A stretch of DNA of 48,964 nt from Pseudomonas viridiflava (GTDB lineage: Bacteria; Pseudomonadota; Gammaproteobacteria; Pseudomonadales; Pseudomonadaceae), in contig NZ_LKEH01000048.1 of the NCBI RefSeq assembly GCF_001642795.1, positions 133,702 through 182,665 of the forward strand, given 5' to 3'. Positions 15,319-24,329 of this stretch are shown here, piece by piece. The notes beneath the pieces are model-generated. The model saw only the letters and a program-made list of their open reading frames with translations, was not told where the DNA came from and searched no databases. The position numbers and the translations under genes are program-made. How positions within the stretch are numbered: the first letter of the stretch is position 1; each line of letters starts with the position of its first letter.

Positions 15319-17149
15319 ATACGGCGGCGTCCAGAACATCCCGGTAAAAACGCCATTCCTTTTCCAGCGCATCTGCCAGGTTCGCCGCCTTGCGGAAGCC
15401 ATGGTATTCGTCTGGATAAAAGTGTCCTTCGGCCTTGATGCCCTTGTCCTGCAATGCTTTGAGCATGTCGCGGGTTTGCGCCGGGACCACAACGGCATCC
15501 AGTTCGCCCTGAAAAAAGATCACCGGTACGCTGATGCGGTCAGCGTGCAACAGTGGTGTTCTCGCCTCGTAGCGCTCAATGTCTTCAACCGGGTCGCCAA
15601 TGAGCCAGTCCAGGTAATCACCCTCGAACTTGTGAGTCGCCCGTGCCAGTGCAACCGGGTCGCTGACGCCATACAGACTTGCGCCCGCTCGAAAGACGTC
15701 CTGAAACGCCAGTGCGCACAGCGTGGTGTAGCCACCGGCGCTGCCGCCACGGATGAACGCCTGATTCGCGTCGATCAAGCCTCTGTCGGCCAGATGGGCA
15801 ACGACTGCGCAGGCGTCCTTGACATCCGCCACGCCCCAGGTCAGGTGCAGGGCCTGGCGATACTCACGGCCATAGCCCGTGCTGCCTCGATAGTTGAGGT
15901 CGGCCACGGCGAAACCGCGATGGGTCCAGTATTGAATACGTGGGTCGAGCACCGGATAGCACGCCGAGGTCGGGCCGCCGTGAATGAACACTACCAGCGG
16001 CGACTTTTCTGCACCGGTCATGGCCGGGTAGAAGTATCCGTAAGCCTCGGCATCACCGCTCGGGTAGCACAGCGACTCGGGACGGCTGATTTGCTCGGGC
16101 GGCAGAGGCGACGTCCCTCCAGCCACAACCTGCACGCTTTTGTCGGCACGTGAAATGGCGAGCACCGCCGACGTGCTGATGGCCGACGCGGCGATGCAAT
16201 AGAGGTATTCCTCATCCAGCGCCAGACTGCGAAAGCGGCTGTAACCGGCGCTGAAGTCAGTCACCGAACCCTCGGTGTCGCTCAAGCCCAGAATCCCCGA
16301 GCCGTCCTGCGACCAACAGGCGAGAAAACCATCGCTGAGCGGCAGCCATGTGCAACCGCCCAACTGCCAGGGTGCTGGCGAATGGTCCGCCGCCGCCGCT
16401 TTCAAGGGGACGAAGCCGGACGCGGACTCACTCCAGGGCTGCCAAAACCCGGCCCGGTCGGTCAGGCAATACAAACGGCCCTGCGCATCGAAGCGTGGCT
16501 GCTGCAAGGATTCCTCTGCGTCATCGCCCGCGATGCACAGCGTCTTACCCCAACTGCCGTCATCCTGCTTCGCTGCGCACATCAGCCGCGTAACCGTCCA
16601 GGGCTGATGCGGGCGCTGCCACTCGACCCAGGCCAGCCGCCTGCCATCAGCGCTGACGACTGGCGAGGCGTAGAAGTCCGCGCCTTCGGCCAGCAATCGA
16701 CGCTGCCCGTCAGCCAGGTCGATGCTCACCAGCCGGTGGGTTTTATGGTCTTCTTCAACGGCGAGGATCTGGCCATTGGTATGGAATACACCGCCGTAGC
16801 GTTTATCGCCCTGAGTCAGCGACACCGGCGTGCTGCCATCCAGCGGCTGACGATACAGCTGCTGATCGCGCTCGTTGACGAACACCACCGCGTCATCGGC
16901 CAGACAGAACGATCCTCCGCCGTACTCATATACCCGGCTGCGCACGCTGAAGCCATCGGGCGTCAGGCAGCGGCTATCGCCTGCGTACCATTGCCATATG
17001 CGGCAGGCGCCGTCTTCAGGGCGGAATTCATTCCAGAACAGGCCTGCCGAACTGACATCCAGTTCGGCAAAGTCCACGCCTGCAGCGACGGCCTGGGCCG
17101 CGGAAAGCGGCTCAGGACGATTTGGCGATGAGTCGTGAGTTTCGTTCAT
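15317..17149 (-). CDS. pqqH: S9 prolyl-oligopeptidase-family peptidase of the PQQ operon
   Basis: This 610-residue serine peptidase of family S9 (dipeptidyl/acylaminoacyl peptidase type) has an N-terminal beta-propeller of about 350 residues. The C-terminal alpha/beta hydrolase domain carries Ser470 in GGSAGGY, an Asp in FFQGELDAVV and the His in YHGFRKA. In Pseudomonas a gene of this kind follows pqqE and is called pqqH; it is proposed, not proved, to help process the PqqA peptide or its precursor. The ATG at 17149 overlaps the end of pqqE by 38 nt; a TTG at 17170 is the only longer start. It is probably the last gene of the pqqABCDE transcript. Confidence 0.9.
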   Translation of the reverse strand: MNETHDSSPNRPEPLSAAQAVAAGVDFAELDVSSAGLFWNEFRPEDGACRIWQWYAGDSRCLTPDGFSVRSRVYEYGGGSFCLADDAVVFVNERDQQLYRQPLDGSTPVSLTQGDKRYGGVFHTNGQILAVEEDHKTHRLVSIDLADGQRRLLAEGADFYASPVVSADGRRLAWVEWQRPHQPWTVTRLMCAAKQDDGSWGKTLCIAGDDAEESLQQPRFDAQGRLYCLTDRAGFWQPWSESASGFVPLKAAAADHSPAPWQLGGCTWLPLSDGFLACWSQDGSGILGLSDTEGSVTDFSAGYSRFRSLALDEEYLYCIAASAISTSAVLAISRADKSVQVVAGGTSPLPPEQISRPESLCYPSGDAEAYGYFYPAMTGAEKSPLVVFIHGGPTSACYPVLDPRIQYWTHRGFAVADLNYRGSTGYGREYRQALHLTWGVADVKDACAVVAHLADRGLIDANQAFIRGGSAGGYTTLCALAFQDVFRAGASLYGVSDPVALARATHKFEGDYLDWLIGDPVEDIERYEARTPLLHADRISVPVIFFQGELDAVVVPAQTRDMLKALQDKGIKAEGHFYPDEYHGFRKAANLADALEKEWRFYRDVLDAAV

Positions 17150-18272
17150 TGCGGAAGGCCAGCTCTTCAATGGTTTGGGTGGCAGTCTCGGATTCGTCGC
17201 GAGCCTGCGCGATCATTCCGTGGTGCTGGGACTTGCTGCACACCGGATCGGCATTGGCGGCGTCGCCGGTCAGCATGAACGCCTGGCAGCGGCAGCCGCC
17301 GAAGTCCTTTTCCTTTTCGTCGCAGGACCGGCAGGGCTCGGGCATCCAGTCATAACCGCGGAAGCGGTTGAAGCCGAACGAGTCATACCAGATGTGCTGC
17401 ATGCTGTGCTCGCGCACGTTGGGAAACTGGATAGGCATCTGACGTGCGCCGTGGCACGGCAGGGCGGTGCCGTCGGGTGTCACGGTCAGGAAGATGCTGC
17501 CCCAGCCGTTCATGCAGGCCTTGGGGCGTTCTTCGTAGTAATCGGGTGTGACGAAAATCAGTTTGCACGGATGATTTTCCGCTTCCAGCTGTTCACGGTA
17601 TTGATTGGTGACGGCTTCGGCGCGCACCAGTTGATCCTTGGTCGGCAGCAGGCCGATGCGGTTCAGGTGCGCCCAGCCGTAGAACTGACAGGTCGCCAGC
17701 TCGACAAAATCCGCCTCAAGGGCCAGACAGAGTTCGATGATCTTGTCGATTTTGTCGATGTTATGCCGATGGGTCACGAAGTTCAGCACCATTGGGTAGC
17801 CATGCTTCTTCACGGCGCGGGCCATTTCCAGCTTCTGCGCGAAGGCTTTCTTCGAGCCGGCGAGCATGTTGTTCACCTGCTCGTCGCTGGCCTGAAAGCT
17901 GATCTGGATATGGTCCAGACCGGCTTCCTTGAACGCGATGATTTTCTCTTCGGTCAGGCCAATCCCTGAGGTGATCAGGTTCGTGTAGTAACCCAGCCGT
18001 CGCGCCTCGGCGATCAGTTCGGCCAGGTCCTGACGCACAAGCGGTTCTCCGCCGGAAAAGCCGATTTGTGCCGCACCCATCTGCCGGGCTTCCTGCATCA
18101 CCTTGAACCACTGCTCGGTGGTCAGCTCCTGACCCTGTTTTGCGAAGTCGAGCGGGTTCGAGCAATACGGGCATTGCAGCGGGCAGCGGTAGGTCAGTTC
18201 GGCCAGCAACCACAGCGGCAGGCCGGTTTCCGGCCTGGGCGGTATCAGTGGGCTGGAGGTTGCGAGTGTCAT
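17112..18272 (-). CDS. pqqE: PqqA peptide cyclase (radical SAM)
   Basis: PqqE is a radical SAM enzyme that makes the first carbon-carbon bond of PQQ, joining the glutamate and tyrosine side chains of PqqA while PqqD holds the peptide. The 386-residue protein has the SAM cluster motif C30-x3-C34-x2-C37 (YRCPLQCPYCSNP). A cysteine-rich SPASM-type C-terminus (CMNGWGS, LPCHGAR, PEPCRSCDEKEKDFGGCRCQAF) binds auxiliary Fe-S clusters. I chose the ATG at 18272, 1 nt beyond the pqqD stop; a TTG at 18281 would overlap pqqD instead. The 3' end overlaps pqqH. Confidence 0.97.
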   Translation of the reverse strand: MTLATSSPLIPPRPETGLPLWLLAELTYRCPLQCPYCSNPLDFAKQGQELTTEQWFKVMQEARQMGAAQIGFSGGEPLVRQDLAELIAEARRLGYYTNLITSGIGLTEEKIIAFKEAGLDHIQISFQASDEQVNNMLAGSKKAFAQKLEMARAVKKHGYPMVLNFVTHRHNIDKIDKIIELCLALEADFVELATCQFYGWAHLNRIGLLPTKDQLVRAEAVTNQYREQLEAENHPCKLIFVTPDYYEERPKACMNGWGSIFLTVTPDGTALPCHGARQMPIQFPNVREHSMQHIWYDSFGFNRFRGYDWMPEPCRSCDEKEKDFGGCRCQAFMLTGDAANADPVCSKSQHHGMIAQARDESETATQTIEELAFRNERNSRLIAKSS

Positions 18273-18273
18273 G

Positions 18274-18588
18274 TCAGTCAAGAGTGATCCAGTGTTTTTC
18301 CTGGGCGACCTTCATGAAGTCATCGACGTCCATGCCCAGCTCGGGAACGTTGGGGAATTTGTGTTCCAGTTCTTGAATGATGGCAGCGACCGTTCGCTGC
18401 CCATCGATCAGCCCGCCAATCCAGCCGGCACTGTCATTGAGCTTGATCATGCCTTCGGGGTACAGCAGCACATTGCCGTTCTGGGCAGGCTCGAACTGGA
18501 AGCGGTAGCCTTGACGCCATTTGGGGACCTTGTTGCGAAATGCCAGGCGTTCCGGGTTCGAATTGTCTTTGTGAGTATGAACGTTCAT
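18274..18588 (-). CDS. pqqD: PQQ peptide chaperone
   Basis: PqqD is the small RiPP-recognition protein that binds PqqA and presents it to PqqE. The 104-residue protein contains the family core KWRQGYRFQFEPAQNGNVLLYPEGMIKLNDSAGWI, followed by the helix IIQELEHKFP. The first 13 or so residues (MNVHTHKDNSNPE) are longer than in some relatives. Its start overlaps the pqqC stop as ATGA, implying translational coupling. Confidence 0.96.
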   Translation of the reverse strand: MNVHTHKDNSNPERLAFRNKVPKWRQGYRFQFEPAQNGNVLLYPEGMIKLNDSAGWIGGLIDGQRTVAAIIQELEHKFPNVPELGMDVDDFMKVAQEKHWITLD

Positions 18589-19340
18589 AGCGCGATTCCC
18601 TTATGCCAGACCCTCTGGTCTGTGACGCTGTGATAGGGCGGGCGGTTCAATTCATACGCCATGGACATCGCATCAAGCATGCTCCACAGAATATCGAGCT
18701 TGAACTGCAGGATCTCCAGCATGCGCTGCTGGCCTTCATACGTAGTGTAGTGCTGCAGCGTGATTGCGAGACCGTGTTCCACATCGCGGCGTGCCTGGCC
18801 CAGGCGGGTGCGGAAATACTCGTACCCTGCGGGGTCGATCCAAGGATAGTGCTGGGGCCAGCTGTCCAGGCGCGACTGGTGAATCTGCGGTGCGAACAGC
18901 TCGGTCAGCGAGCTGCTGGCTGCTTCCTGCCAGTTGGCGCGGCGGGCGAAGTTCACGTAGGCATCGACGGCAAAACGCACGCCCGGCAGCACCAGTTCTT
19001 GCGAGCGCAACTGATCCGGGTCCAGGCCCACTGCCTGACCGAGTCGCAGCCAGGCTTCGATGCCGCCGTCTTCACCGGGGGCGCCATCATGATCGAGCAG
19101 GCGCTGAATCCACTCGCGGCGAATCTCGCGGTCCGGGCAGTTGGCCAGAATCGCGGCGTCCTTGAGCGGGATGTTCACCTGATAGTAGAAGCGGTTGGCG
19201 ACCCATCCCTGAATCTGTTCGCGGGTCGCGCGGCCTTCGTACATCGCCACATGATAGGGATGGTAGATGTGGTAGTAAGCGCCCTTGGCCCGCAGGGCCT
19301 GCTCGAATTCGGCAGGGGACAGCGCAGTGGCTTCGCTCAT
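18585..19340 (-). CDS. pqqC: Pyrroloquinoline-quinone synthase
   Basis: PqqC is a cofactorless oxidase that carries out the last step, ring closure and eight-electron oxidation of AHQQ to PQQ. The 251-residue all-helical protein begins MSEATALSPAEFEQALRAKGAYYHIYHPYHVAMYEG and has the conserved NRFYYQVNIPLKDAAI, LLDHDGAPGEDGGIEAW and HYTTYEGQQRMLEIL segments. The ATG at 19340 matches family starts and lies 8 nt after pqqB; the open frame continues upstream but out of family. It is coupled to pqqD by a 4-nt overlap. Confidence 0.98.
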   Translation of the reverse strand: MSEATALSPAEFEQALRAKGAYYHIYHPYHVAMYEGRATREQIQGWVANRFYYQVNIPLKDAAILANCPDREIRREWIQRLLDHDGAPGEDGGIEAWLRLGQAVGLDPDQLRSQELVLPGVRFAVDAYVNFARRANWQEAASSSLTELFAPQIHQSRLDSWPQHYPWIDPAGYEYFRTRLGQARRDVEHGLAITLQHYTTYEGQQRMLEILQFKLDILWSMLDAMSMAYELNRPPYHSVTDQRVWHKGIAL

Positions 19341-19348
19341 GTCGGCTC

Positions 19349-20260
19349 CTAAAGCTCGATACTCATGCCATCGAAGGCAACTTCGACGTTGCGGCGGACC
19401 AGTTCGGCGCGCTCGGGAGAGTCTTCGTCGAGGATCGGGTTGGTGTTGTTGATGTGGATAAGCACCTTGCGCTGGGTCGGGAAACCTTCCAGCACTTCGA
19501 GCATGCCGCCGGGACCGTTCTGGGCCAGATGACCCATTTCCCGGCCGGTGCGAGTGCCCACGCCACGGCGCTGCATCTCGTCGTCGTCCCACATCGTGCC
19601 GTCGACCAGCAGGCAGTCGGCGTCGCGCATCTTCTCGGCCAGTGCTTCATCGACCTTGCCCAGGCCCGGTGCATAGAACAGCTTGCCGCCGGTGCGGGTG
19701 TCTTCCACCAGCAGACCGATGTTGTCGCCCGGGTGCGGATCGAAACGGTGCGGAGAGTAGGGCGGAGCGGCGCTGCGCAGCGGGAACGGCGTGAAGCGCA
19801 GGTTCGGGCAGGCCGGGATCACGAAACTGCCCTGCAGCTCGATGCGGTTCCAGTCCAAACCACCGTTCCAGTGCTTGAGCATTTCAAACAGTGGAAAGCC
19901 GGTGCTGAGATCTTCGTGAACCATGTCGGTACACCACACCTGATGCGGGCAGCCTTCGCGCAGGCTCAACAGGCCCGTGGTGTGGTCGATCTGGCTGTCC
20001 ATCAACACGATGGCGCTGATCCCGGTGTCACGCAGCGCGCGGCCCGGTTGCATTGGTGCAAAGTGCTGCAGCTGGGCGCGAATATCCGGCGAAGCATTGC
20101 ACAGCACCCAGTTCACGCCATCGTCGGACAGCGCGATGGACGATTGAGTACGCGCCTGCGCCCGCAGGCTGCCGTCGCGAAAGCCTGCGCAGTTGACGCA
20201 GTTGCAGTTCCACTGGGGAAAGCCACCACCGGCAGCGGAACCTAGAATCTGGATGTACAT
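19349..20260 (-). CDS. pqqB: PqqB, metallo-beta-lactamase-fold hydroxylase
   Basis: PqqB belongs to the metallo-beta-lactamase fold; it is reported to hydroxylate the tyrosine-derived part of the PQQ intermediate. The 303-residue protein shows the start MYIQILGSAAGGGFPQWNCNC and the CNCVNC cysteine pair. The usual HxHxDH metal motif is replaced by SQIDHTTGLLSL, as is normal for PqqB, and DGTMWDDDEM and HINNTNPIL are further conserved pieces. It lies 93 bp beyond pqqA, behind a strong hairpin terminator that should lower its expression relative to pqqA. Confidence 0.97.
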   Translation of the reverse strand: MYIQILGSAAGGGFPQWNCNCVNCAGFRDGSLRAQARTQSSIALSDDGVNWVLCNASPDIRAQLQHFAPMQPGRALRDTGISAIVLMDSQIDHTTGLLSLREGCPHQVWCTDMVHEDLSTGFPLFEMLKHWNGGLDWNRIELQGSFVIPACPNLRFTPFPLRSAAPPYSPHRFDPHPGDNIGLLVEDTRTGGKLFYAPGLGKVDEALAEKMRDADCLLVDGTMWDDDEMQRRGVGTRTGREMGHLAQNGPGGMLEVLEGFPTQRKVLIHINNTNPILDEDSPERAELVRRNVEVAFDGMSIEL

Positions 20261-20310
20261 GTCAGCTCCCTACCACATGACCCGAAACAAAAACAAAAGC
20301 AGCCCGACAA

Positions 20311-20340
20311 TAAAAAAAGCCCCGGCGAACCGAGGCTTTA
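20311..20340 (-). terminator. Attenuator-like terminator between pqqA and pqqB
   Basis: On the minus strand AAAGCCTCGG pairs with CCGGGGCTTT across a TTCG loop (one T-G pair), with the run of T extending to seven. It starts 14 nt after the pqqA stop. Partial read-through would give much more pqqA than pqqB-E mRNA, as expected when PqqA is a consumed peptide substrate. Confidence 0.92.
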
Positions 20341-20353
20341 CAGCGCACTGGAA

Positions 20354-20428
20354 TCAGCGGCTTGCGAAGTACATGGTGACTTCGAAACCGATGCGCAAAT
20401 CAGTGTAAGCAGGTTTAGTCCACGACAT
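20354..20428 (-). CDS. pqqA: PQQ precursor peptide
   Basis: A 24-residue peptide starting [17 protein letters not shown] and ending YFASR. Glu16 and Tyr20 form the ExxxY motif; these are the two residues that are cross-linked by PqqE and become the PQQ skeleton. AAGGAG (20436-20441) lies 7 nt upstream of the ATG. The gene is between pqqF and pqqB and is followed by the attenuator. The 123-bp gap to pqqF should hold its own promoter; I see A+T-rich DNA but no clear hexamer pair. Confidence 0.97.
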
Positions 20429-20551
20429 GGGAAAGCTCCTTCAGATAATGCTGCGGTTGGTGACTACATCTTAGTGCACGGGTAACGCCATACGTTCAGA
20501 TGCTTAGGGAGCTATCTTACTCAATTTAACAATCCCGGAGGGGCCAAATCT

Positions 20552-22918
20552 CTACGAAAGACCGTTACCGTTCAGGTAACGATCCTTGCAGGCTGGGGCT
20601 GGTGGGCGATTGGCGAGGATGAGCCAGCCTGTGCTGGCATCACTCAACTGACGTGCGGCCGCGTTTAACGAGTGTGTATCCAGATTTGACAGAGCGACAC
20701 GCAAGCAATCCGTATGACTTTCGGCGTGCCCGGCGAGGTGTGCCTGCCAGCGCGCTTCGGCGGCCTGCTCGTGGGGCAGCGTCGACGGGTCCAGCTGCGC
20801 GCCCAACGCCTGGCGTTGTTCAGGCAGATCGGCGTTGGTTATCAGTTCAGGCAGGGCACTCAAGAAGTCCTCGATATGCGCGACAAGCTGATCGACATCG
20901 CACACCGGTGACTGAACACCGAACAGCAGTCCGGTTGTTCCGTCTATCTGCCGGATGCCGCTGAACACCGCGTAGCCCAGTTGCAGCTCGACCCGCAGCC
21001 GTTGGTAGAAGCGCGCTTGAAGCAGGTGAGCAAGCATCCGCCACGCAGCCTCATCCTCAGCCGATGCGCTGGGTGCCGGGCAGAACAGCACGACTGCGCT
21101 TTCCGAAGACGGCGACGCTTGCGTTTGCCAGCGCTTGTCTGGCTGATTCGCCTTGGGCGTTGGCAACTGTGCTTGCGGACTGCCTGGCGCGCTGGCCAGC
21201 GCTGCATTCACGCGAGTTTTGCAGCTGCCCGGCAGCTTTATGGCAAGGCTCGTCCAGTTTGACGCGGCCCAGACACACTGCAGATCGCCGGTCTCTGGTC
21301 CTGCCGGTGTGTGTAAAAAGTGATCAGGCAGTTTCTTTAGCAACTGGCGAATCGGGATCAGCGTCGGTTCACTTGCCGTTTGTCCGTAGCGGGCCAGCGT
21401 TTCAGGGGCTGGATGCGTCAATCGATGCAGACAGTGTTCGATAACGGCGGCAAACGGCTCAGGAAGTCCGACCAGTCCGAGTTGCCAGTACGTGCCGTAA
21501 GCACTGAACGTCAGGGTCACGCCGGCCTGTCGGGCGTCTTCAATCAGGTCTTTCAGGCTGTCATTTAGCAGTTGCCAGAGCGCGGGCTGCGGGTGCTGCA
21601 ATGTCCAGCGCAAGTACACGGCCGCTTCGATGGCGACAGGCTGGGCGTCTGGAACCGGCAGCAGAAACGGATTGGGTGCAGGCAGGTGCCAGACAATGTG
21701 TTCAGGCGTCGAGTTATCCACAGCCGGAAGATTGATGAACGTGTCGCGACCGAGCTGGTTCAGTAATGTGCGCAACGCTTCGGCGCCTTGCTCGCTCAGC
21801 TCTGCCGGAAGATCGCGGCAATAGTGATGGGCCAACGCCAAGGCACCACTGACTTGCAACTGACGTTGCTGAACACGCCGGTATTCTTCTGTGAGCGAGG
21901 GCCAGTTCTGCCTGAAAAACGAAAGCCAATCGAACAAAAGACGCGCCGCCTCAACGGGCGTGAGCGTACTTGAGGCGCTTTTCTCAAACGCCACATCCAG
22001 CAGCAACTGCCCGCCGAACTGATACAACGGCGCGGTTTTCAGCGAATCGATCAGCCCCCGCTCAGTCAACGTCGCCACCAGACCGCCCGGCTTCGCAGCG
22101 TTCATCCAGTGGCAAAGGAATGCGACAGCCTCGTCAGCCTTCTCCGGCAAACCTTCGCAGGCGAATAACAGGTGCAGATGTCGGGAATCGGTGTCCGACA
22201 CGGGCGCAACATTTTCAGCCAATGGCGGCGGAGCGTGCTGCTCGATGCGCTGGCCGCTGGCGAACAATGCGCCGTAGCGCGTTGCCAACGTTTCGAGTTC
22301 GGCCAGTGACTGGGGCCCGCTCAGGCACAGCGTCATCTGCCCGGCCTGATAAAAGCGCTGGTAGACGTCTTTCAACGCCTGCTGGAACGCTGGATTGGGC
22401 ACCGACAGGCTGTAGCGATTGCCTGCATGAAAGCCGCGCAATGGATGCCGCGGATTTACCGACGCCAGCAGATGGTTCTGCTGGCGGGACTCGGCATCTC
22501 CTCGCCAGGCGATAAACTCGGCGTGCAGTACTTCGCGTTCACGCAATTGGTCCGAAACTGTCATGCGCGGATGAGCGAGCATGTCACACAGACGCTCCAG
22601 ACCGTCGGCAAAAACAGCGGGCGGCAGTTCGAAGAAGAAGTCGGTGGTGCGTTCGCGGGTGCTGGCGTTGATCTGACCACCGTGGCGCTGCACGAAGGTC
22701 ATCAGGTTCTGCTCCCTGGCGAAACGATCGGTGCCGAGAAAGAACAGGTGCTCCAGAAAATGCGCCAGCCCCGGCCATGCCTGCGGCACATCATGACTGC
22801 CTGCCGCGACCCGCAACGAAGCGGCGCAGCGCTTGAGCCGCGGCTCATGGCACAGCACCACGCTCAGGCCGTTGGCCAGGGTGATGCGTTCGATGGCAGA
22901 CGTGTGCGAGGAGGGCAT
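20552..22918 (-). CDS. pqqF: PqqF, M16-family zinc peptidase
   Basis: PqqF is a pitrilysin/insulinase-type (M16) metallopeptidase thought to trim or free the modified PqqA peptide. The 788-residue protein has the inverted zinc motif H53-F-L-E56-H57 with the third ligand E134 in EREVLHAEF, 77 residues after H57 as in the family. The remaining domains are weakly conserved M16 repeats without a second zinc site, also normal. The ATG at 22918 is preferred; the longer frame begins with TTG. No good ribosome site is visible for either start. It is the first gene of the minus-strand PQQ set, ahead of pqqA. Confidence 0.94.
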   Translation of the reverse strand: MPSSHTSAIERITLANGLSVVLCHEPRLKRCAASLRVAAGSHDVPQAWPGLAHFLEHLFFLGTDRFAREQNLMTFVQRHGGQINASTRERTTDFFFELPPAVFADGLERLCDMLAHPRMTVSDQLREREVLHAEFIAWRGDAESRQQNHLLASVNPRHPLRGFHAGNRYSLSVPNPAFQQALKDVYQRFYQAGQMTLCLSGPQSLAELETLATRYGALFASGQRIEQHAPPPLAENVAPVSDTDSRHLHLLFACEGLPEKADEAVAFLCHWMNAAKPGGLVATLTERGLIDSLKTAPLYQFGGQLLLDVAFEKSASSTLTPVEAARLLFDWLSFFRQNWPSLTEEYRRVQQRQLQVSGALALAHHYCRDLPAELSEQGAEALRTLLNQLGRDTFINLPAVDNSTPEHIVWHLPAPNPFLLPVPDAQPVAIEAAVYLRWTLQHPQPALWQLLNDSLKDLIEDARQAGVTLTFSAYGTYWQLGLVGLPEPFAAVIEHCLHRLTHPAPETLARYGQTASEPTLIPIRQLLKKLPDHFLHTPAGPETGDLQCVWAASNWTSLAIKLPGSCKTRVNAALASAPGSPQAQLPTPKANQPDKRWQTQASPSSESAVVLFCPAPSASAEDEAAWRMLAHLLQARFYQRLRVELQLGYAVFSGIRQIDGTTGLLFGVQSPVCDVDQLVAHIEDFLSALPELITNADLPEQRQALGAQLDPSTLPHEQAAEARWQAHLAGHAESHTDCLRVALSNLDTHSLNAAARQLSDASTGWLILANRPPAPACKDRYLNGNGLS

Positions 22919-23010
22919 GGCGGGTCGCAAGGGCTGGGGAAACAGAGCGTCATGCTAGCGGATAATCAGGACGCTTCACGAGGTGCCGAGTGTGATTAAC
23001 AGATCCGAAC

Positions 23011-23271
23011 CTGATCGTTTCCATGCTCCGTGCTCATCGCATACACAAATCCGCCTCAACACTGATCGTGCCCATCGCTCCGTGGGCATGTATCCCGTGA
23101 CGCTCCGCGTCACAAATGGCACAGCTTGCGGATTCAGTGAGCCGGGCGCATTACCTGTGTAACGACGAGCGCTGGAGCCTGGACGTGCAACCCACGACGC
23201 TCTGCGTCACATTCCAGAATGGACGCGGAGCGTCCTGAGAGGCGTTACCACGCAGGAGTGGGAACGATCAG
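23011..23271. repeat. Mosaic palindromic repeats, several modules
   Basis: Within the 604-bp gap between pqqF and davA, one partial unit (23011-23040) and one full unit (23063-23119) begin TGATCGTKYCCAT; the full one ends TGACGCTCCGCGTCA-CAAATGG like the copy at 11061-11117. A second module (about 23190-23271, GACGCTCTGCGTCA, GGACGCGGAGCGTCC, GGGAACGATCA) repeats the copy at 10973-11050. A TGTGTAACGACGAGCGC segment near 23155 recurs as TGTATAACGACGAGCGC near 23480, ending GTGGGAACGATTGG beside the davA stop. I see no gene in the gap. Confidence 0.75.
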
Positions 23272-23333
23272 GGTGATCTCACGCACGCCGATCATGCCCC
23301 TGCACCCAAGTCTTACTGCAACCACGGACTACT

Positions 23334-23419
23334 GTGGGAGGCGGCTTGCCGGCGATGCTTTTTCTGACGCGACCTATCAGGGACTGAACTGACGCCATCG
23401 CCGGCAAGCCGCCTCCCAC
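23334..23419. repeat. REP pair, perfect 24-bp inverted repeat
   Basis: Two 24-nt arms (23334-23357, beginning GTGGGAGGCGGCTTGCC; 23396-23419, its exact reverse complement) flank 38 nt. This is the Pseudomonas REP core arranged as a doublet, the form moved by REP-associated transposases. The same core is paired again at 46812-46897. It lies between pqqF and davA. Confidence 0.85.
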
Positions 23420-23522
23420 GGGGTATGCATTCAGCTAGGTACTTTCGTTTCTGTCCTGTTTTGCGCGTCTTTAGGATTTGTGTATAACGACGAGCGCAGG
23501 CGTGGGAACGATTGGTGCGAGC

Positions 23523-24314
23523 TTAGCGCGATAAGTACAAATCCGGCCTGCGATCCTTGAAGTAGTCATTCACCACTCTGGCCTGCGTCAACTGCGCCCG
23601 GTCCAGATCGGCGATCAGCAACGCCTCATCCTGGCCCGCCAAAGCAGGACGGCTGCCGTCCGGTGCGCAGACGCTGCTCAGGCCGCAGTAGCGAATCTCG
23701 CCCTCGTTGCCGCAGTAATTGGCGTACACCACGTAACAATGATTTTCGAACGCTCGCGCCCGCACCGTCACGTCGCAGACGAAATCGAAGGGGGCCATGT
23801 TGGCGGTCGGCACCAGAATCAGCTCGGCACCGGCGTGCGCCAGGCGACGGGTGTTTTCGGGAAACTCCACGTCGTAGCAGATCAGCATCCCCAGTTGCCA
23901 GCCGTTCAGCTCGACCACCGGGCAAAGATCCTCTCCCGCGCTGAACATCGACTTGTCGAGATCGCTGAACAGGTGCGTCTTGCGGTAGTTGCTCAAACGG
24001 TCGCCCTGACTGTCGATCAACTGCACGGCGTTGTAGATCCGCTGTTCGGCGCTGCGCTCCGGATAGCCGTACAGAATCGCAATCCCGTACTGCCGGGCAA
24101 TCTCTGCAATGCGCGTCGCGGCAGGTCCGTCCTGCGCTTGCGCCAGCTCGGCGCAGGCCTTGGCGCCGATGTTGTAGCCGGTCAGAAACATCTCCGGGCA
24201 GACCAGCACCTGCGCACCTTGCGCGTCCGCGGCCTGTGCCTGACGTTCCAGCCGAATCAGGTTGCCGCTGACGTCCCGTGGCAAGGGCTCGCATTGATAC
24301 AGCGCGACACGCAT
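23523..24314 (-). CDS. davA: 5-aminopentanamidase (nitrilase superfamily)
   Basis: DavA hydrolyses 5-aminopentanamide (delta-aminovaleramide) to 5-aminovalerate in lysine breakdown. The 263-residue carbon-nitrogen hydrolase has the catalytic triad E41 (CPEMFLTGY), K112 (YRKTHLF) and C146 (LICYDVEFPE). It lies 15 bp downstream of davB, the pairing and order known from Pseudomonas putida next to the pqq genes. The nitrilase family alone would not give the substrate; the call rests on the neighbour and on overall resemblance. GAAGGAAAT before the ATG supports the start. Confidence 0.9.
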   Translation of the reverse strand: MRVALYQCEPLPRDVSGNLIRLERQAQAADAQGAQVLVCPEMFLTGYNIGAKACAELAQAQDGPAATRIAEIARQYGIAILYGYPERSAEQRIYNAVQLIDSQGDRLSNYRKTHLFSDLDKSMFSAGEDLCPVVELNGWQLGMLICYDVEFPENTRRLAHAGAELILVPTANMAPFDFVCDVTVRARAFENHCYVVYANYCGNEGEIRYCGLSSVCAPDGSRPALAGQDEALLIADLDRAQLTQARVVNDYFKDRRPDLYLSR

Positions 24315-24329
24315 GGGGATTTCCTTCTG

